Below are positions 27,561 through 36,414 of a DNA stretch of 47,704 bases, in pieces. The position numbers and the translations under genes are program-made. Location of the stretch: contig NZ_JAAVSH020000001.1 of the NCBI RefSeq assembly GCF_011947365.2, forward strand, positions 1,362,000 through 1,409,703. The letters are read 5' to 3'. The DNA is from an endosymbiont of Lamellibrachia barhami. GTDB lineage: Bacteria > Pseudomonadota > Gammaproteobacteria > Chromatiales > Chromatiaceae. The first letter of the stretch is position 1. Each line of letters begins with the position of its first letter. The notes below the pieces were generated by a model, which was not told the origin of the DNA, ran no database searches, and saw only the letters and a program-made list of their open reading frames with translations.

Positions 27561-28223
27561 ATGGCCCTTGCCCTCTTCGACCTCGATAACACATTGCTGG
27601 CCGGGGACTCCGACTATCTCTGGGGGACTTGGCTGGTGGAGAACGGGGTTGTGGATGGCGAATTCTACGAACGCGAAAACGAACGATTCTACCAGGAGTA
27701 CAAAGAGGGCCGGCTCGATATCCTCGAGTTTCTGCGTTTTTCTCTGCGACCGTTACGTGACCATGAACCGGATCAGTTGCTGAAATGGCGGGCAGCATTC
27801 CTGACCGATAAAATCGACCCGATCATCAGCACAGGCGCCCGACAACTGCTACAAAAACACAGGGATGCAGGCGATGAGCTGATGATCATCACTGCCACCA
27901 ACGCCTTCGTCACCGCTCCCATCGCCGAAATGTTCGGCGTGGAGAACCTGATCGCCACCGAACCTGAGAAAATCGACGGCAGATATACCGGCGAAGTGGC
28001 GGGAGAACCCTGTTTCCAAATCGGCAAGGTCAACCGGCTCACCCAGTGGCTTGCGCAAAAGGGAATGGATCTGCGAGGCAGCTGGTTCTACAGCGACTCC
28101 CACAACGACATCCCTCTGCTGGAACGCGTCGACCATCCCGTGGCAGTCGACCCGGATGAGACACTGCTCCGCCATGCCGGGGAAAAGTATTGGCCCATTC
28201 TCAACCTGCGTGACGCAAAATAG
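27561..28223 (+). CDS. HAD-IB family phosphatase
   Basis: A 220-residue cytoplasmic phosphatase of the HAD superfamily, subfamily IB (SerB-like). Motif I is DLDNTLLAGD (residues 7-16), motif II MIITATN near 112, motif III the lysine in QIGKVNRL near 155, and motif IV SDSHNDIPLLE near 175. The C1 cap is helical, as in phosphoserine or histidinol-phosphate phosphatases of this group. The exact substrate cannot be told; gammaproteobacterial relatives beside rppH are usually annotated only as HAD hydrolases. The 126-base gap downstream contains a TCATCTCGACCG...GGAGAGATGACA short inverted repeat. Confidence 0.85.
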   Translation: MALALFDLDNTLLAGDSDYLWGTWLVENGVVDGEFYERENERFYQEYKEGRLDILEFLRFSLRPLRDHEPDQLLKWRAAFLTDKIDPIISTGARQLLQKHRDAGDELMIITATNAFVTAPIAEMFGVENLIATEPEKIDGRYTGEVAGEPCFQIGKVNRLTQWLAQKGMDLRGSWFYSDSHNDIPLLERVDHPVAVDPDETLLRHAGEKYWPILNLRDAK

Positions 28224-28349
28224 GCCATACTTAAGGGGAGTTCTGAATGACTCGGTTATTGTCATCTCGACCGTATGGAGAGATGACAGGTTTCTCTATT
28301 CATCCAGAGTTTCCTTAAAGCATCAGCTTATCCAGGCAGACCGCAAAGC

Positions 28350-28583
28350 ATGAACAGAACCGCCTTTTTCGCCGTCTTGATCGTCCTGATTGGCGGCATC
28401 TATTATGTACTCAAAACCTCCGACGCCCCGCCGGAACAGGACATCACCCTGACACCCAAGCAGTACATCGAACTGGTGGAGCGAAAAAAGGCGGCCCGCC
28501 TCGCTGCCTCAAAGCTGGAGGCATCCATACAGCGCTCCGAAGAAAAACTGAAACAGGCGCGGCAGGAAGCGAATCAGCGCTGA
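28350..28583 (+). CDS. Small membrane-anchored coiled-coil protein
   Basis: A 77-residue ORF with an N-terminal membrane helix (FFAVLIVLIGGIYYVL, residues 6-21). A Pro-rich linker and a charged helix from residue 40 on (VERKKAARLAASKLEASIQR) follow, consistent with a coiled coil exposed to the periplasm. Family not recognised. Its 3' end overlaps the convergent gene at 28574 by ten bases. Confidence 0.5.
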   Translation: MNRTAFFAVLIVLIGGIYYVLKTSDAPPEQDITLTPKQYIELVERKKAARLAASKLEASIQRSEEKLKQARQEANQR

Positions 28584-28975
28584 CAGATCGAACGCTGGCC
28601 AGGGTTTTCCACCGCATCGGCGATAGCGTTTACCAGATCCCCCAACTCTTCTGCGGTCACGACCTCCAGCAGACGCCGCATGACCTTCGGATCGATAGCC
28701 GCCTGCACGGTACGGCCGTCCTTCAGGGTGATATTGACCCCGGCCGCATGCACATGATCCTCTCCCTCGGCTTCCGCAACCAAAATCTCGTTGAAGTCCA
28801 GCATCTTGTCGTAGAAGGCCTCAACCCGATCATTGAGATCGTCGTCGATATCCTCCGGCAGCATCACCAACCAGCCCTCATCGCCTTTTGATGTCTCCGG
28901 CACCATCTCCTGATCCTGCAAAAACTCAATGAAACGCCGCCATGGACGCTCATCGAAAAAGATATATTCCAGCAC
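28574..28975 (-). CDS. Conserved hypothetical protein
   Basis: A 133-residue acidic cytoplasmic protein (MLEYIFFDERPWRRFIEFL...). It has a predicted alpha/beta N-terminal half, then a region VNITLKDGRTVQAAIDPKVMRRLLEVV and a C-terminal helix ending in QRSICQR. No signal peptide or membrane segment. I do not recognise a characterised family. The long acidic stretch LPEDIDDDLNDRVEAFYDKM is compatible with a small regulatory or adaptor protein, but no function can be claimed. Confidence 0.6.
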   Translation of the reverse strand: MLEYIFFDERPWRRFIEFLQDQEMVPETSKGDEGWLVMLPEDIDDDLNDRVEAFYDKMLDFNEILVAEAEGEDHVHAAGVNITLKDGRTVQAAIDPKVMRRLLEVVTAEELGDLVNAIADAVENPGQRSICQR

Positions 28976-29000
28976 CTTACCCCTCTTCTCATTTCATAGA

Positions 29001-29030
29001 GGTCGGAGTCAATTTTGACTCCGACCTTTT
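29001..29030 (+). terminator. Perfect palindrome with T-tail, terminator-like
   Basis: GGTCGGAGTCAA and TTGACTCCGACC form a 12-base perfect stem followed by TTTT on the + strand. It lies just upstream of the leftward gene at 28574-28975 and is oriented as a terminator for rightward transcription. It could insulate that promoter region. A dispersed palindrome is the alternative. Confidence 0.5.
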
Positions 29031-29157
29031 CACCTGCCTTACATAAGCACCATTTAACTTACCCTAAAAGCGGGAAATTTTTTAGTTGCGGACTCACGGT
29101 TTGAGCCACCCCCCTTGTTATGGTGACTGTAGCCGCTAACAAAAGGAGCAACAGATC

Positions 29158-29559
29158 ATGCAACGCCGGACCTTCCTGCACACCCTGTTTGGCAGCCTGG
29201 GCATCGGGCTGAGTGGACAAATCAGTGCCAACACCCAACTTCTGGAACCGCAACGCCGAGTGTTACTGCAAGAGTCACCTCTGGCCGGTTACCAATACTA
29301 CCGCGCCTCAGGCATCTGGCAGTTTCTTCAGCTCGGAGAGACCCTGACACTGCGCCGCGAGTCCGCCAACCGATACGACCGCAACGCCATCGCCGTCTGG
29401 TTCAAAAACGAACACCTGGGATACGTCCCGCGCAGCGAGAACCGCACCCTCGCCCAGATGATGGACCGGGGCGAACAACTGGATGGGCGTATCGTAAGAC
29501 TTATGGAGGATGACAATCCCTGGCGGCGGATACGGTTTAGTGTTTTTTTGAGCACATGA
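29158..29559 (+). CDS. HIRAN-domain protein with export signal
   Basis: A 133-residue protein. The N-terminus MQRRTFLHTLFGSLGIGLSGQISA looks like a twin-arginine signal peptide (RRTFLH). Residues 40-133 match the HIRAN domain: GYQYYRASGIWQFLQLGETLTLRRE, YDRNAIAVWF and HLGYVPRSENRTLAQMMDRG. HIRAN domains bind single-stranded 3' DNA ends in HLTF-type helicases. A secreted single-domain version must do something else or bind another ligand. The start follows AAAGGAGCAACAGATC, an excellent ribosome binding site. It lies 56 bases upstream of the next small ORF, outside the cas operon. Confidence 0.75.
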   Translation: MQRRTFLHTLFGSLGIGLSGQISANTQLLEPQRRVLLQESPLAGYQYYRASGIWQFLQLGETLTLRRESANRYDRNAIAVWFKNEHLGYVPRSENRTLAQMMDRGEQLDGRIVRLMEDDNPWRRIRFSVFLST

Positions 29560-29614
29560 AACGGGTTCGGTTATGCTGACATAACAAACCTCTTTAGAGT
29601 AAGGTTATTCACGC

Positions 29615-29725
29615 ATGGATGAGAAGGATGACAAACAGATGGGTAACTTTCCGAAGTGCCAGAGCTGTAGTGGAAGTAGGACGGGGCTTTCTCAATGCTA
29701 CCCCTGGTATGCACAATCAAGGTAA
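29615..29725 (+). CDS. Possible 36-residue cysteine-containing peptide
   Basis: The ATG at 29615 follows AAGG at a spacing of ten bases. The peptide MDEKDDKQMGNFPKCQSCSG... has a CxxC pair and a third Cys, which hints at a small zinc-binding fold. It ends 28 bases before cas3. No family recognised. It may be a leader peptide of the cas operon or a chance ORF. Confidence 0.25.
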   Translation: MDEKDDKQMGNFPKCQSCSGSRTGLSQCYPWYAQSR

Positions 29726-29752
29726 AAGACAGGGTAGGGACGAGAGGTTCTC

Positions 29753-32404
29753 ATGAAAGAGATCTGTGCCAACCAACTGCCCCCAGACATATTCTGGGGC
29801 AAACTCAGAACCAGGGATGACCATGCTCCAATAGCTTTTCTTCCTCTGGTACACCATTGCCTGGATGTTGCCTCGGTATTCCGCAAACTTACCGCCCTAC
29901 CCCTCATCTCACAGCGCCTGGAAACTGCCGCCAGCGTGGTTCTTTCCCCAGCTCAACTTGACCGCCTGGCGGTTCTGGCCCTGCTTCACGACTTCGGCAA
30001 GGCCAACCTCGGTTTTCAGAAAAAACCCTTCGATCCCAAGGCACCACGAGCCGGGCATGTTTTTGAGACAGCGCCATTGCTCAATGTGGAGCACTTGGCC
30101 AACCAGCTCGCCCAATCACTGGATTGGGGTGAATTGATGAGCTGGTTCGCAGAGCAAGAGACACTGAAAGCCTATCTCTTCGCCATCCTTTCTCATCATG
30201 GGCGGCCCATCCATGAAAATGGATTGGGTACAGCTGCACAGAATTACCGCCGGGCAAAAAAATATTGGTGGGTCAGCGATGGCCAGCGTGATCCCTTCCA
30301 CGCCATCGCCGAACTCATGGAGGTGGCGCGTAAAGCATTTCCTGCCGCCTTTGCCGGAGATGTCCCACGCATCCCGAACCCGCCACAGCTACAGCACCGC
30401 TTCGCCGGACTGCTGATGCTGGCCGACTGGTTGGGTTCTCACGACGCTTACTTTCCAATCGACAACGGAAGGGCAAACCGACTGAAACTCGCCCCTGACA
30501 CCGCCACCCGCATACTCCGGGACGTGGGATTGGATGTCCGCGCCAACCAACAATCCCTGCAAAAACAATCATGGCAATTTGAGCCCCTGTTCGGCTTTCC
30601 ACCCCACCCGTTACAGCAGGCCCTGGATCAGCTGCCAACGGATGATCCCGCCCACCGCCTGCTCATTGCCGAAGCGGAGACCGGCTCTGGCAAGACCGAA
30701 GCGGCCCTGATCCGCTTCTTCCGGCTCTTTGCCTCCAAGGAGGTGGATGGCCTCTACTTCGCCCTGCCGACACGGGTAGCTGCGCGGGAACTCTATCAGC
30801 GTGTATTGAAGTGTGTGGAAAAGGCTTTTCCCGACCCGACTACCCGCCCCATGGTGCTGCTGGCAGTGCCTGGTTATGCCAAGGTGGATGGAATAGAAAC
30901 AAAGCTGCTGCCCGACCGGGCGGCAAGATGTAGTGATGAGAGCGATCAACAGCTCCAGGAACGTACCTGGGCTGCCGAACGCCCCAAGCGATTCCTCGCC
31001 GCCACCATCGCCGTCGGCACCATCGACCAAGCCCTGCTCAGCGCCTTGCAGACGCCTCATGCCCATCTGCGTTCTGTCTGTCTGGACCGCCAACTGCTGG
31101 TGGTGGATGAGGTCCACGCCTCCGATCCCTACATGCGCCACCTGCTCAGCGAGTTGCTCCGGCACCATCTGGTTGGCAGCCATGCCTTGCTGCTCTCCGC
31201 CACCCTGGGAGCGGTGGCACAGGATGCCTTTCTCGGTGCCGCCGGGGCAAGGCGATCTGAGTCTAAACTCAATGATGCGCTCAAAACGCCTTATCCCGCC
31301 CTGACCAACGGCGTGGGCGAGCGCCTGCCCCTCGTGGCAGCAAGCACTCGGTCGAAGTCCGTGACGGTTGAGTGTGTCCCCCACCTCTCTGATCCGGGCG
31401 CCCTACTGCTAACTATCCAGCAAGCGCTGGCACAAGGAGCCCGTATCCTGGTGGTGCTCAATACCGTGGGCCGCACCCTGGCGTTGCAGCGAGCGGTGGA
31501 GGATGCAGTGCCAGCGGATACCCTGTTTCACTGCCGAAATGTCATCACCCCCCACCATGGCCGTTACAGCCCGGCAGACCGGGAACTGCTGGATGGCGCC
31601 GTCAGTCAACGCCTGGGTAAGGGGAGTGCCCCCGGCCCCCTGCTGCTCATCGGAACCCAGACCCTGGAGCAGAGCCTGGATATCGACGCCGACCTGCTCA
31701 TTACCGACCTCTGCCCGATGGATGTGCTACTGCAACGTATCGGCCGCCTGCATCGTCATGATCGAGAACGCCCGACCGGCATGAAAGAGGCTCGTTGTCT
31801 GCTGCTTACTCCCGAGAGCGGCAGCCTAGAGGATTGGCTACAAAGTGATGGCGAGGCGACTGGAAGCGCCAAGCGTATTGGACTGGGAAGTGTTTATGCC
31901 GATCTGCGAACCCTGCAGCTCACCTGGGACTATCTCCAGCAACACCCACAGATCGAGATCCCCCGCGACAACCGGCTGCTGGTGGAGAGTGCCACCCACC
32001 CGGATGCACTGGCGCAATTAAAAAATTCACGTTGGCAAAAGCACGCCCAAAAGCAATTTGGTGCTTTGATAGCTCAAGAAGACAAGGCGGATGGAGTTTC
32101 CCTTATTGGCTGTTATGACAAATCTTTTGGCACCTTTGCATTTCCAAAAAAGATGGAAGAAAAAGTTTCAACCCGGCTGGGCTTAAATGCATTACGACTC
32201 CCGTTGCCTGTGCCTATCGATAGCCCTTTTGGCATCCATATCACAGAAATGATAATACCTGGCCACATGGCTCCAGAAAGATTGAAAGAAGAAGAGATAA
32301 CTGACCTAAAACCAACCGAAGGTGGCTTCAAGTTCCGCCTTGGCCCCAAATACTACCGCTACAGCCGTCATGGATTGGAGATCCTCGATGAATCTACTAA
32401 CTGA
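29753..32404 (+). CDS. cas3: Type I-E helicase-nuclease Cas3
   Basis: An 883-residue effector that is recruited by Cascade and then unwinds and degrades target DNA 3' to 5'. The N-terminal HD nuclease has HHCLDVA (about residue 34) and LLHDFGKANLGF (about 78). The SF2 helicase has Walker A AETGSGKTEAAL (about 307), DEVH in LLVVDEVHASD (about 452), SATLG (about 482), LIGTQTLEQSLDIDAD and QRIGRLHRH (about 662). The C-terminal domain follows. The length matches E. coli Cas3 (888). From about base 32015 the sequence becomes clearly AT-richer, a change that continues through cse1. The start follows GAGAGGTTCTC. Its end overlaps cse1 by 17 bases. Confidence 0.96.
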   Translation: MKEICANQLPPDIFWGKLRTRDDHAPIAFLPLVHHCLDVASVFRKLTALPLISQRLETAASVVLSPAQLDRLAVLALLHDFGKANLGFQKKPFDPKAPRAGHVFETAPLLNVEHLANQLAQSLDWGELMSWFAEQETLKAYLFAILSHHGRPIHENGLGTAAQNYRRAKKYWWVSDGQRDPFHAIAELMEVARKAFPAAFAGDVPRIPNPPQLQHRFAGLLMLADWLGSHDAYFPIDNGRANRLKLAPDTATRILRDVGLDVRANQQSLQKQSWQFEPLFGFPPHPLQQALDQLPTDDPAHRLLIAEAETGSGKTEAALIRFFRLFASKEVDGLYFALPTRVAARELYQRVLKCVEKAFPDPTTRPMVLLAVPGYAKVDGIETKLLPDRAARCSDESDQQLQERTWAAERPKRFLAATIAVGTIDQALLSALQTPHAHLRSVCLDRQLLVVDEVHASDPYMRHLLSELLRHHLVGSHALLLSATLGAVAQDAFLGAAGARRSESKLNDALKTPYPALTNGVGERLPLVAASTRSKSVTVECVPHLSDPGALLLTIQQALAQGARILVVLNTVGRTLALQRAVEDAVPADTLFHCRNVITPHHGRYSPADRELLDGAVSQRLGKGSAPGPLLLIGTQTLEQSLDIDADLLITDLCPMDVLLQRIGRLHRHDRERPTGMKEARCLLLTPESGSLEDWLQSDGEATGSAKRIGLGSVYADLRTLQLTWDYLQQHPQIEIPRDNRLLVESATHPDALAQLKNSRWQKHAQKQFGALIAQEDKADGVSLIGCYDKSFGTFAFPKKMEEKVSTRLGLNALRLPLPVPIDSPFGIHITEMIIPGHMAPERLKEEEITDLKPTEGGFKFRLGPKYYRYSRHGLEILDESTN

Positions 32405-33995
32405 CCCTGTCTTTCATGCTCAGACCCGCCAAGGGTTGAAGCAGCTTAGTCTGCCAGCCCTCCTTGTTGCACTGGGCCGGGATGAGATTGACTCTCTTAC
32501 AGGTCTGCAACGCCATCAGGAGGATGCATTTCATATCTTTCTCTGCTATCTCGCTGCCGCAGTATTGGAGCGTGAGCAGAAAAATGACCCAAAACAGGAA
32601 AAAGCTTTTTGGTGTAACGCCATCCGCCGCCTTGATGGTGGTGGAGATTCTGCCTGGACTTTGGTTGTTAAGGATATAACTCAACCAGCATTTATGCAGC
32701 CAGCCTTGCCTTCGAGAATCTTGTATGAGGAAAAATTCACAAAAAATGGGAAGGCTGAACCGGATGCTTCTACGCCAGATGTTCTTGACTTGTTAGCCAC
32801 GTCAAAAAACCACGACATTAAAGCACGCAGAACAAACCATGATAGCGAAGAGGCATGGGTTTATGCCCTCATCAATCTACAAACAATGACTTGTAGAAAT
32901 GGGGCTGGTAATGAGGGCGTTGCACGCATGAGTGGCACCTTCAGTGCTCGAATGAGAGTACAGATCTTGATTAGCAAACGCCCCGGCAAACAATGGGTGA
33001 GAGACGTAAAAAAGTTGCTTAAGTACCGCCCCATTATTCTTAATCGAAAGTTACGGTATAAGCCCGATGGCATTGTTTTGACATGGGTTGAACCATGGGA
33101 TCTTGAGTCCAGTTATATAACCACTGATCTTGATCCTTTCTTTATTGAAATAAGCAGGGCAAGACGACTTGTGATAACAAATAGAGGGATCGCAGCTTAT
33201 AACGCTAGCGCCTTGCATAGAGTGTTGCCAAAGTCAGTCAGAGAGCAAATTAATGGAGACTTGGGTGACCCATGGATACCGATAGATACAGAGAAATCAC
33301 AAGCCTTCAACGTTTATTCCGAGGGGTTCACTCCTAGAATTACAAGAGACTTGCTGTTTGGCATTATTGACAGTAGTGAGATTATTAAAAGGCCATATAT
33401 GCAAGAGCCAGAAGCGGATGACTCCGATTGTTGGTTTTATGCGTCGGGTCTTTCCAGGCGAGGGAAGGATAGTAATACGGAAGGATTCCATAGTGTTTGC
33501 ATCCCGATGAAAAAGGAAGCTACTCATTTACTTTTCAGTGCAGGTAAAGATCGTGACATGCTCGCTGAAATGAGCGAAGAGGGTCTACATTTAGCCGCAA
33601 TAATAGAAGGGCTATTAAAGAAAGCCTTACACTCTTTATTGCTTGGGGGGGTGAAGGAAAACGAACTGCCGAAAAGAAAAAAGGATATTCCAAGAGAAGT
33701 ACAGCAATGGACAAAGGAAGCCCTTCTTGTCTACAGCGAAGCCTGGTCCCGCTACTACTTCGACTGGCTCTGGCGCACACTGGATCACGACGATGAGGAT
33801 CAGGCCCGTCTGGAGTGGCTGACCGCCCTCAAAGAGAAGGCAGTCAAGGTGCTTGATGACGCCATCGACCGTCTGCCAGAGCGCCAGGGCCGCCGCTACC
33901 GGGCGCAAGTCAGGGCCCGCGGCCTCTTTTACGGTTCCCTCTACAAACAGTTCGACGAACTCAAGGAGCAACGTGATGCAAAACACACAGCCTGA
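32388..33995 (+). CDS. cse1: Cascade large subunit Cse1 (CasA, Cas8e)
   Basis: A 535-residue large subunit of the type I-E Cascade, which reads the PAM and recruits Cas3. The N-terminus MNLLTDPVFHAQTRQGLKQL and GLQRHQEDAFHIFL are family-typical. The C-terminal four-helix bundle (YSEAWSRYYFDWLWRTL) is also recognisable. I chose the ATG at 32388 because it gives this conserved start; the open frame reaches back to 32322 inside cas3. Most of the gene (to about 33700) has a much lower GC content than the flanking cas genes, then returns to high GC, a sign of recombinational replacement. Confidence 0.93.
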   Translation: MNLLTDPVFHAQTRQGLKQLSLPALLVALGRDEIDSLTGLQRHQEDAFHIFLCYLAAAVLEREQKNDPKQEKAFWCNAIRRLDGGGDSAWTLVVKDITQPAFMQPALPSRILYEEKFTKNGKAEPDASTPDVLDLLATSKNHDIKARRTNHDSEEAWVYALINLQTMTCRNGAGNEGVARMSGTFSARMRVQILISKRPGKQWVRDVKKLLKYRPIILNRKLRYKPDGIVLTWVEPWDLESSYITTDLDPFFIEISRARRLVITNRGIAAYNASALHRVLPKSVREQINGDLGDPWIPIDTEKSQAFNVYSEGFTPRITRDLLFGIIDSSEIIKRPYMQEPEADDSDCWFYASGLSRRGKDSNTEGFHSVCIPMKKEATHLLFSAGKDRDMLAEMSEEGLHLAAIIEGLLKKALHSLLLGGVKENELPKRKKDIPREVQQWTKEALLVYSEAWSRYYFDWLWRTLDHDDEDQARLEWLTALKEKAVKVLDDAIDRLPERQGRRYRAQVRARGLFYGSLYKQFDELKEQRDAKHTA

Positions 33996-34494
33996 ACGTG
34001 CTGAACACCGCAGTAACCCACTCGCTTCGATCATCGGCTCGATCAGCGGCCTGATCGCCAGCGAACATTTCCCCAACGGCGACCGCGCCGCGCTCAAGCG
34101 GATGAACCCGAAGAAAGAACCGCCTCTGAGCTTCTACCGCTTTGCCTTCCGCCATCTGCCGCAGAACTGGCAGGGCCAGCGCAAGGCGTGGCAGGCGATC
34201 CTCACCGGCATGGCTCTGATGTCGCCCCATATTCACAACTTGAAACAACCGCTGGGCAAGGTACTGGCAGAAGAACACTTCTCTGAAGCTCGGCTGGAAC
34301 GGCTGCTGGCCGCCGAGGGCGAGACCCGGCGTACCCTGACCCTGCGTGCCGTGCGTTTCCTGGCGGCGAAAAAGCGGCCCGTCAACTGGGTCGATGTTGC
34401 CGGACTACTACTGACCAGCGATGCAGAGAGACGGGAGAAGCTCCATCTGTGCATCGCCGGCGACTACTATAAAAACTTCAAAGAGAAGGAGTAA
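33976..34494 (+). CDS. cse2: Cascade small subunit Cse2 (CasB, Cas11e)
   Basis: A 172-residue all-helical small subunit that forms the Cascade belly and stabilises the R-loop with the non-target strand. The segments SFYRFAFRHLPQNW and GMALMSPHI, the late LRAVRFLAAKKRPVNWVDVAGLL and the end HLCIAGDYYKN are typical. The ATG at 33976 follows AAGGAGCAACGTG and overlaps the cse1 end by 20 bases; the frame is open 41 codons further upstream but those are antisense to nothing conserved. Confidence 0.92.
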   Translation: MQNTQPERAEHRSNPLASIIGSISGLIASEHFPNGDRAALKRMNPKKEPPLSFYRFAFRHLPQNWQGQRKAWQAILTGMALMSPHIHNLKQPLGKVLAEEHFSEARLERLLAAEGETRRTLTLRAVRFLAAKKRPVNWVDVAGLLLTSDAERREKLHLCIAGDYYKNFKEKE

Positions 34495-34499
34495 TCATC

Positions 34500-35666
34500 A
34501 TGTTTCTGCAAATGCATACCCTCACCTCATTTCATGCCAGCCTGCTCAACCGCGACGACGCGGGTCTCGCCAAAACTATTCCCTTTGGAGATGCATCACG
34601 CCTGCGGGTCTCTTCCCAATGTCTAAAGAAGCATTGGCGCGATGCCTTACAAGAAAACCTTAACCTTCCTGATGGACTTAGAACCAGAGAGTTTTTTTCG
34701 CGTGAAGTGAAGCGTCGATTGACTGAAGAAAAAGGGGTTACCGATGAATTTGCCCACTCCTTAGTACTGACTTTAGCAAAAGGGATTATTAAATCAAAGG
34801 GAAGCCCCGTCGATGAAAATACACTGAGAATGGAACAACCTGCCCTATTTGGTAAACCTGAAGCTGATTTTTTCGTGGCGCTGCTGGCCGAATGCGCCGA
34901 GGCAGAAGACGAAAAGGCGGCCAAGGCGCTGCTGGCAGAGCGCCTCAAGACCGACAAGAAAGGCTTCAATGCGATGCTCAGCCAAGCCGGTCATGGCAAC
35001 CTCTATGCAGGCTTTGAGGGGGCGCTGTTCGGCCGCTTTGTCACCTCCGATATCCTGGCCCGCTCCGACGCGGCAGTACATGTAGCCCATGCTCTCAGCG
35101 TCCACCCGGTAACCACCGAAGTGGATTACTTTACCGTGGTGGATGACCTCAACAAGGACGAAGAGACCGGTGCTGCCCACGCCGGTGATATGGAACTGGG
35201 CAGCGGCCTGTTTTACGAATATGTGGCCGTTGATATCCCCCTGCTGGTCTCCAACTTCACCGCCTGCGAGCCTAAGGTATGGCGGAAACAGAATGCTACC
35301 GATGTCAAGACCACCCTCAAGGCGTTGCTCAAGGCCATTGCTACCGTTACTCCAGGCGCTAAGCTTGGCGCCACCGCCCCCTATGCCCGGGCCGACTTTG
35401 TCTTGTTTGAAAGCGGCTGCCAGCAACCCCGCAGTCTGGCCAATGCCTATCTCCAATCCCTGCGCTTCCAGGAGGGTGATGACCCGATGCAGCGGGCCGT
35501 GGATGCACTGGGAGGACATCTGCAAGCGGTCGATGGCATGTACGGGGTCACGGCGGATCAACGCGTGGCCGCCACCACCAAGGAGAGTGGCGCCCTTGCT
35601 GGCATCTCAGTCAACTCATTGGATGCCGCTATCGATGAGACCTTGAACGCCATCTTCGGAGCCTGA
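34500..35666 (+). CDS. cas7e: Cascade backbone subunit Cas7e (CasC, Cse4)
   Basis: A 388-residue backbone protein, six copies of which wrap the crRNA in Cascade. The N-terminus FLQMHTLTSFHASLLNRDDAG and FGDASRLRVSSQCLKKHWR are diagnostic. The thumb segment includes VDYFTVVDDLNKDEETGAAH. The C-terminal domain has GAKLGATAPYARADFVLFE. Bases 34620-34870 are AT-rich compared with the rest of the gene, a second compositional patch in the operon. The start follows AAGGAGTAATCATC, five bases after cse2. Confidence 0.95.
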   Translation: MFLQMHTLTSFHASLLNRDDAGLAKTIPFGDASRLRVSSQCLKKHWRDALQENLNLPDGLRTREFFSREVKRRLTEEKGVTDEFAHSLVLTLAKGIIKSKGSPVDENTLRMEQPALFGKPEADFFVALLAECAEAEDEKAAKALLAERLKTDKKGFNAMLSQAGHGNLYAGFEGALFGRFVTSDILARSDAAVHVAHALSVHPVTTEVDYFTVVDDLNKDEETGAAHAGDMELGSGLFYEYVAVDIPLLVSNFTACEPKVWRKQNATDVKTTLKALLKAIATVTPGAKLGATAPYARADFVLFESGCQQPRSLANAYLQSLRFQEGDDPMQRAVDALGGHLQAVDGMYGVTADQRVAATTKESGALAGISVNSLDAAIDETLNAIFGA

Positions 35667-35670
35667 TGTG

Positions 35671-36414
35671 ATGGATGCCCTGATACTGCGCTTCGACGCG
35701 CCGCTGATGAGCTTCGGCGGGGTAATGGTGGACCAGCACGGCCCCACCGACCGCTTCCCCGGACTGGCCATGCTGACCGGCCTGCTGGCCAACGCCCTCG
35801 GTTACCGGCACGGCGACTTTGACAGGCTGCAGGCATTGCAGGCGCGAATTCAATTCGCTGCCCGCTGGGACGTGGAGCCGGAGCCTATCGTCGATTATCA
35901 CACTGTGGATCTTGGACAGCCCAAGATGATGGGGTATGTCAACGGCACACAACCATTGGGATGGACTACACGGGGCAGCCCTGAAGGACGAGGGAAAGGG
36001 AAGGCAACGAAGGAAACTCATATCCGTTACCGCCACTACTGGGCCAATGGCGTCATGACCCTCGCTGTCACCCTCGAAGGCGAAGGCGCACCCAATCTGG
36101 ATGAACTGGAGGCCGCCTTGCGCCGACCCGCCCGGCCCCTGTTCCTCGGCCGCAAGACCTGCCTCCCCGCCGCGCCCGTTCTGTTGGCGCGAGTCCAGGC
36201 CGCTGACGTACTGGATGCGCTCTGCGGCTACTCCGCCCATCCCAGGATTGCAGAGAACGACGAAGAGACTCTGGCCGCCTGCTGGCCCGCCGGCATCCCC
36301 GGTGGCGTGCATGCCCGCACGGTCAGTCGCTACGACCAGCGGGAGTGGCGAAACCAGATCCATGCCGGCCGCCGTGAGTACAATGAAGGCCGCATCGAGA
36401 GGCCCGCATCATGA
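35671..36414 (+). CDS. cas5e: Cascade subunit Cas5e (CasD)
   Basis: About 247 residues. Cas5e caps the 5' handle of the crRNA in Cascade. The N-terminal RRM-like start LILRFDAPLMSFGGVMVDQHGPTDRFPG is diagnostic. GLLANALGY, ARWDVEPEPIVDYHTVDLGQ and FLGRKTCLPAAPVL follow as in the family. GTG at 35668 and ATG at 35671 are adjacent possible starts; ATG is preferred. The stop overlaps the cas6e start by four bases (ATGA). Confidence 0.93.
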   Translation: MDALILRFDAPLMSFGGVMVDQHGPTDRFPGLAMLTGLLANALGYRHGDFDRLQALQARIQFAARWDVEPEPIVDYHTVDLGQPKMMGYVNGTQPLGWTTRGSPEGRGKGKATKETHIRYRHYWANGVMTLAVTLEGEGAPNLDELEAALRRPARPLFLGRKTCLPAAPVLLARVQAADVLDALCGYSAHPRIAENDEETLAACWPAGIPGGVHARTVSRYDQREWRNQIHAGRREYNEGRIERPAS

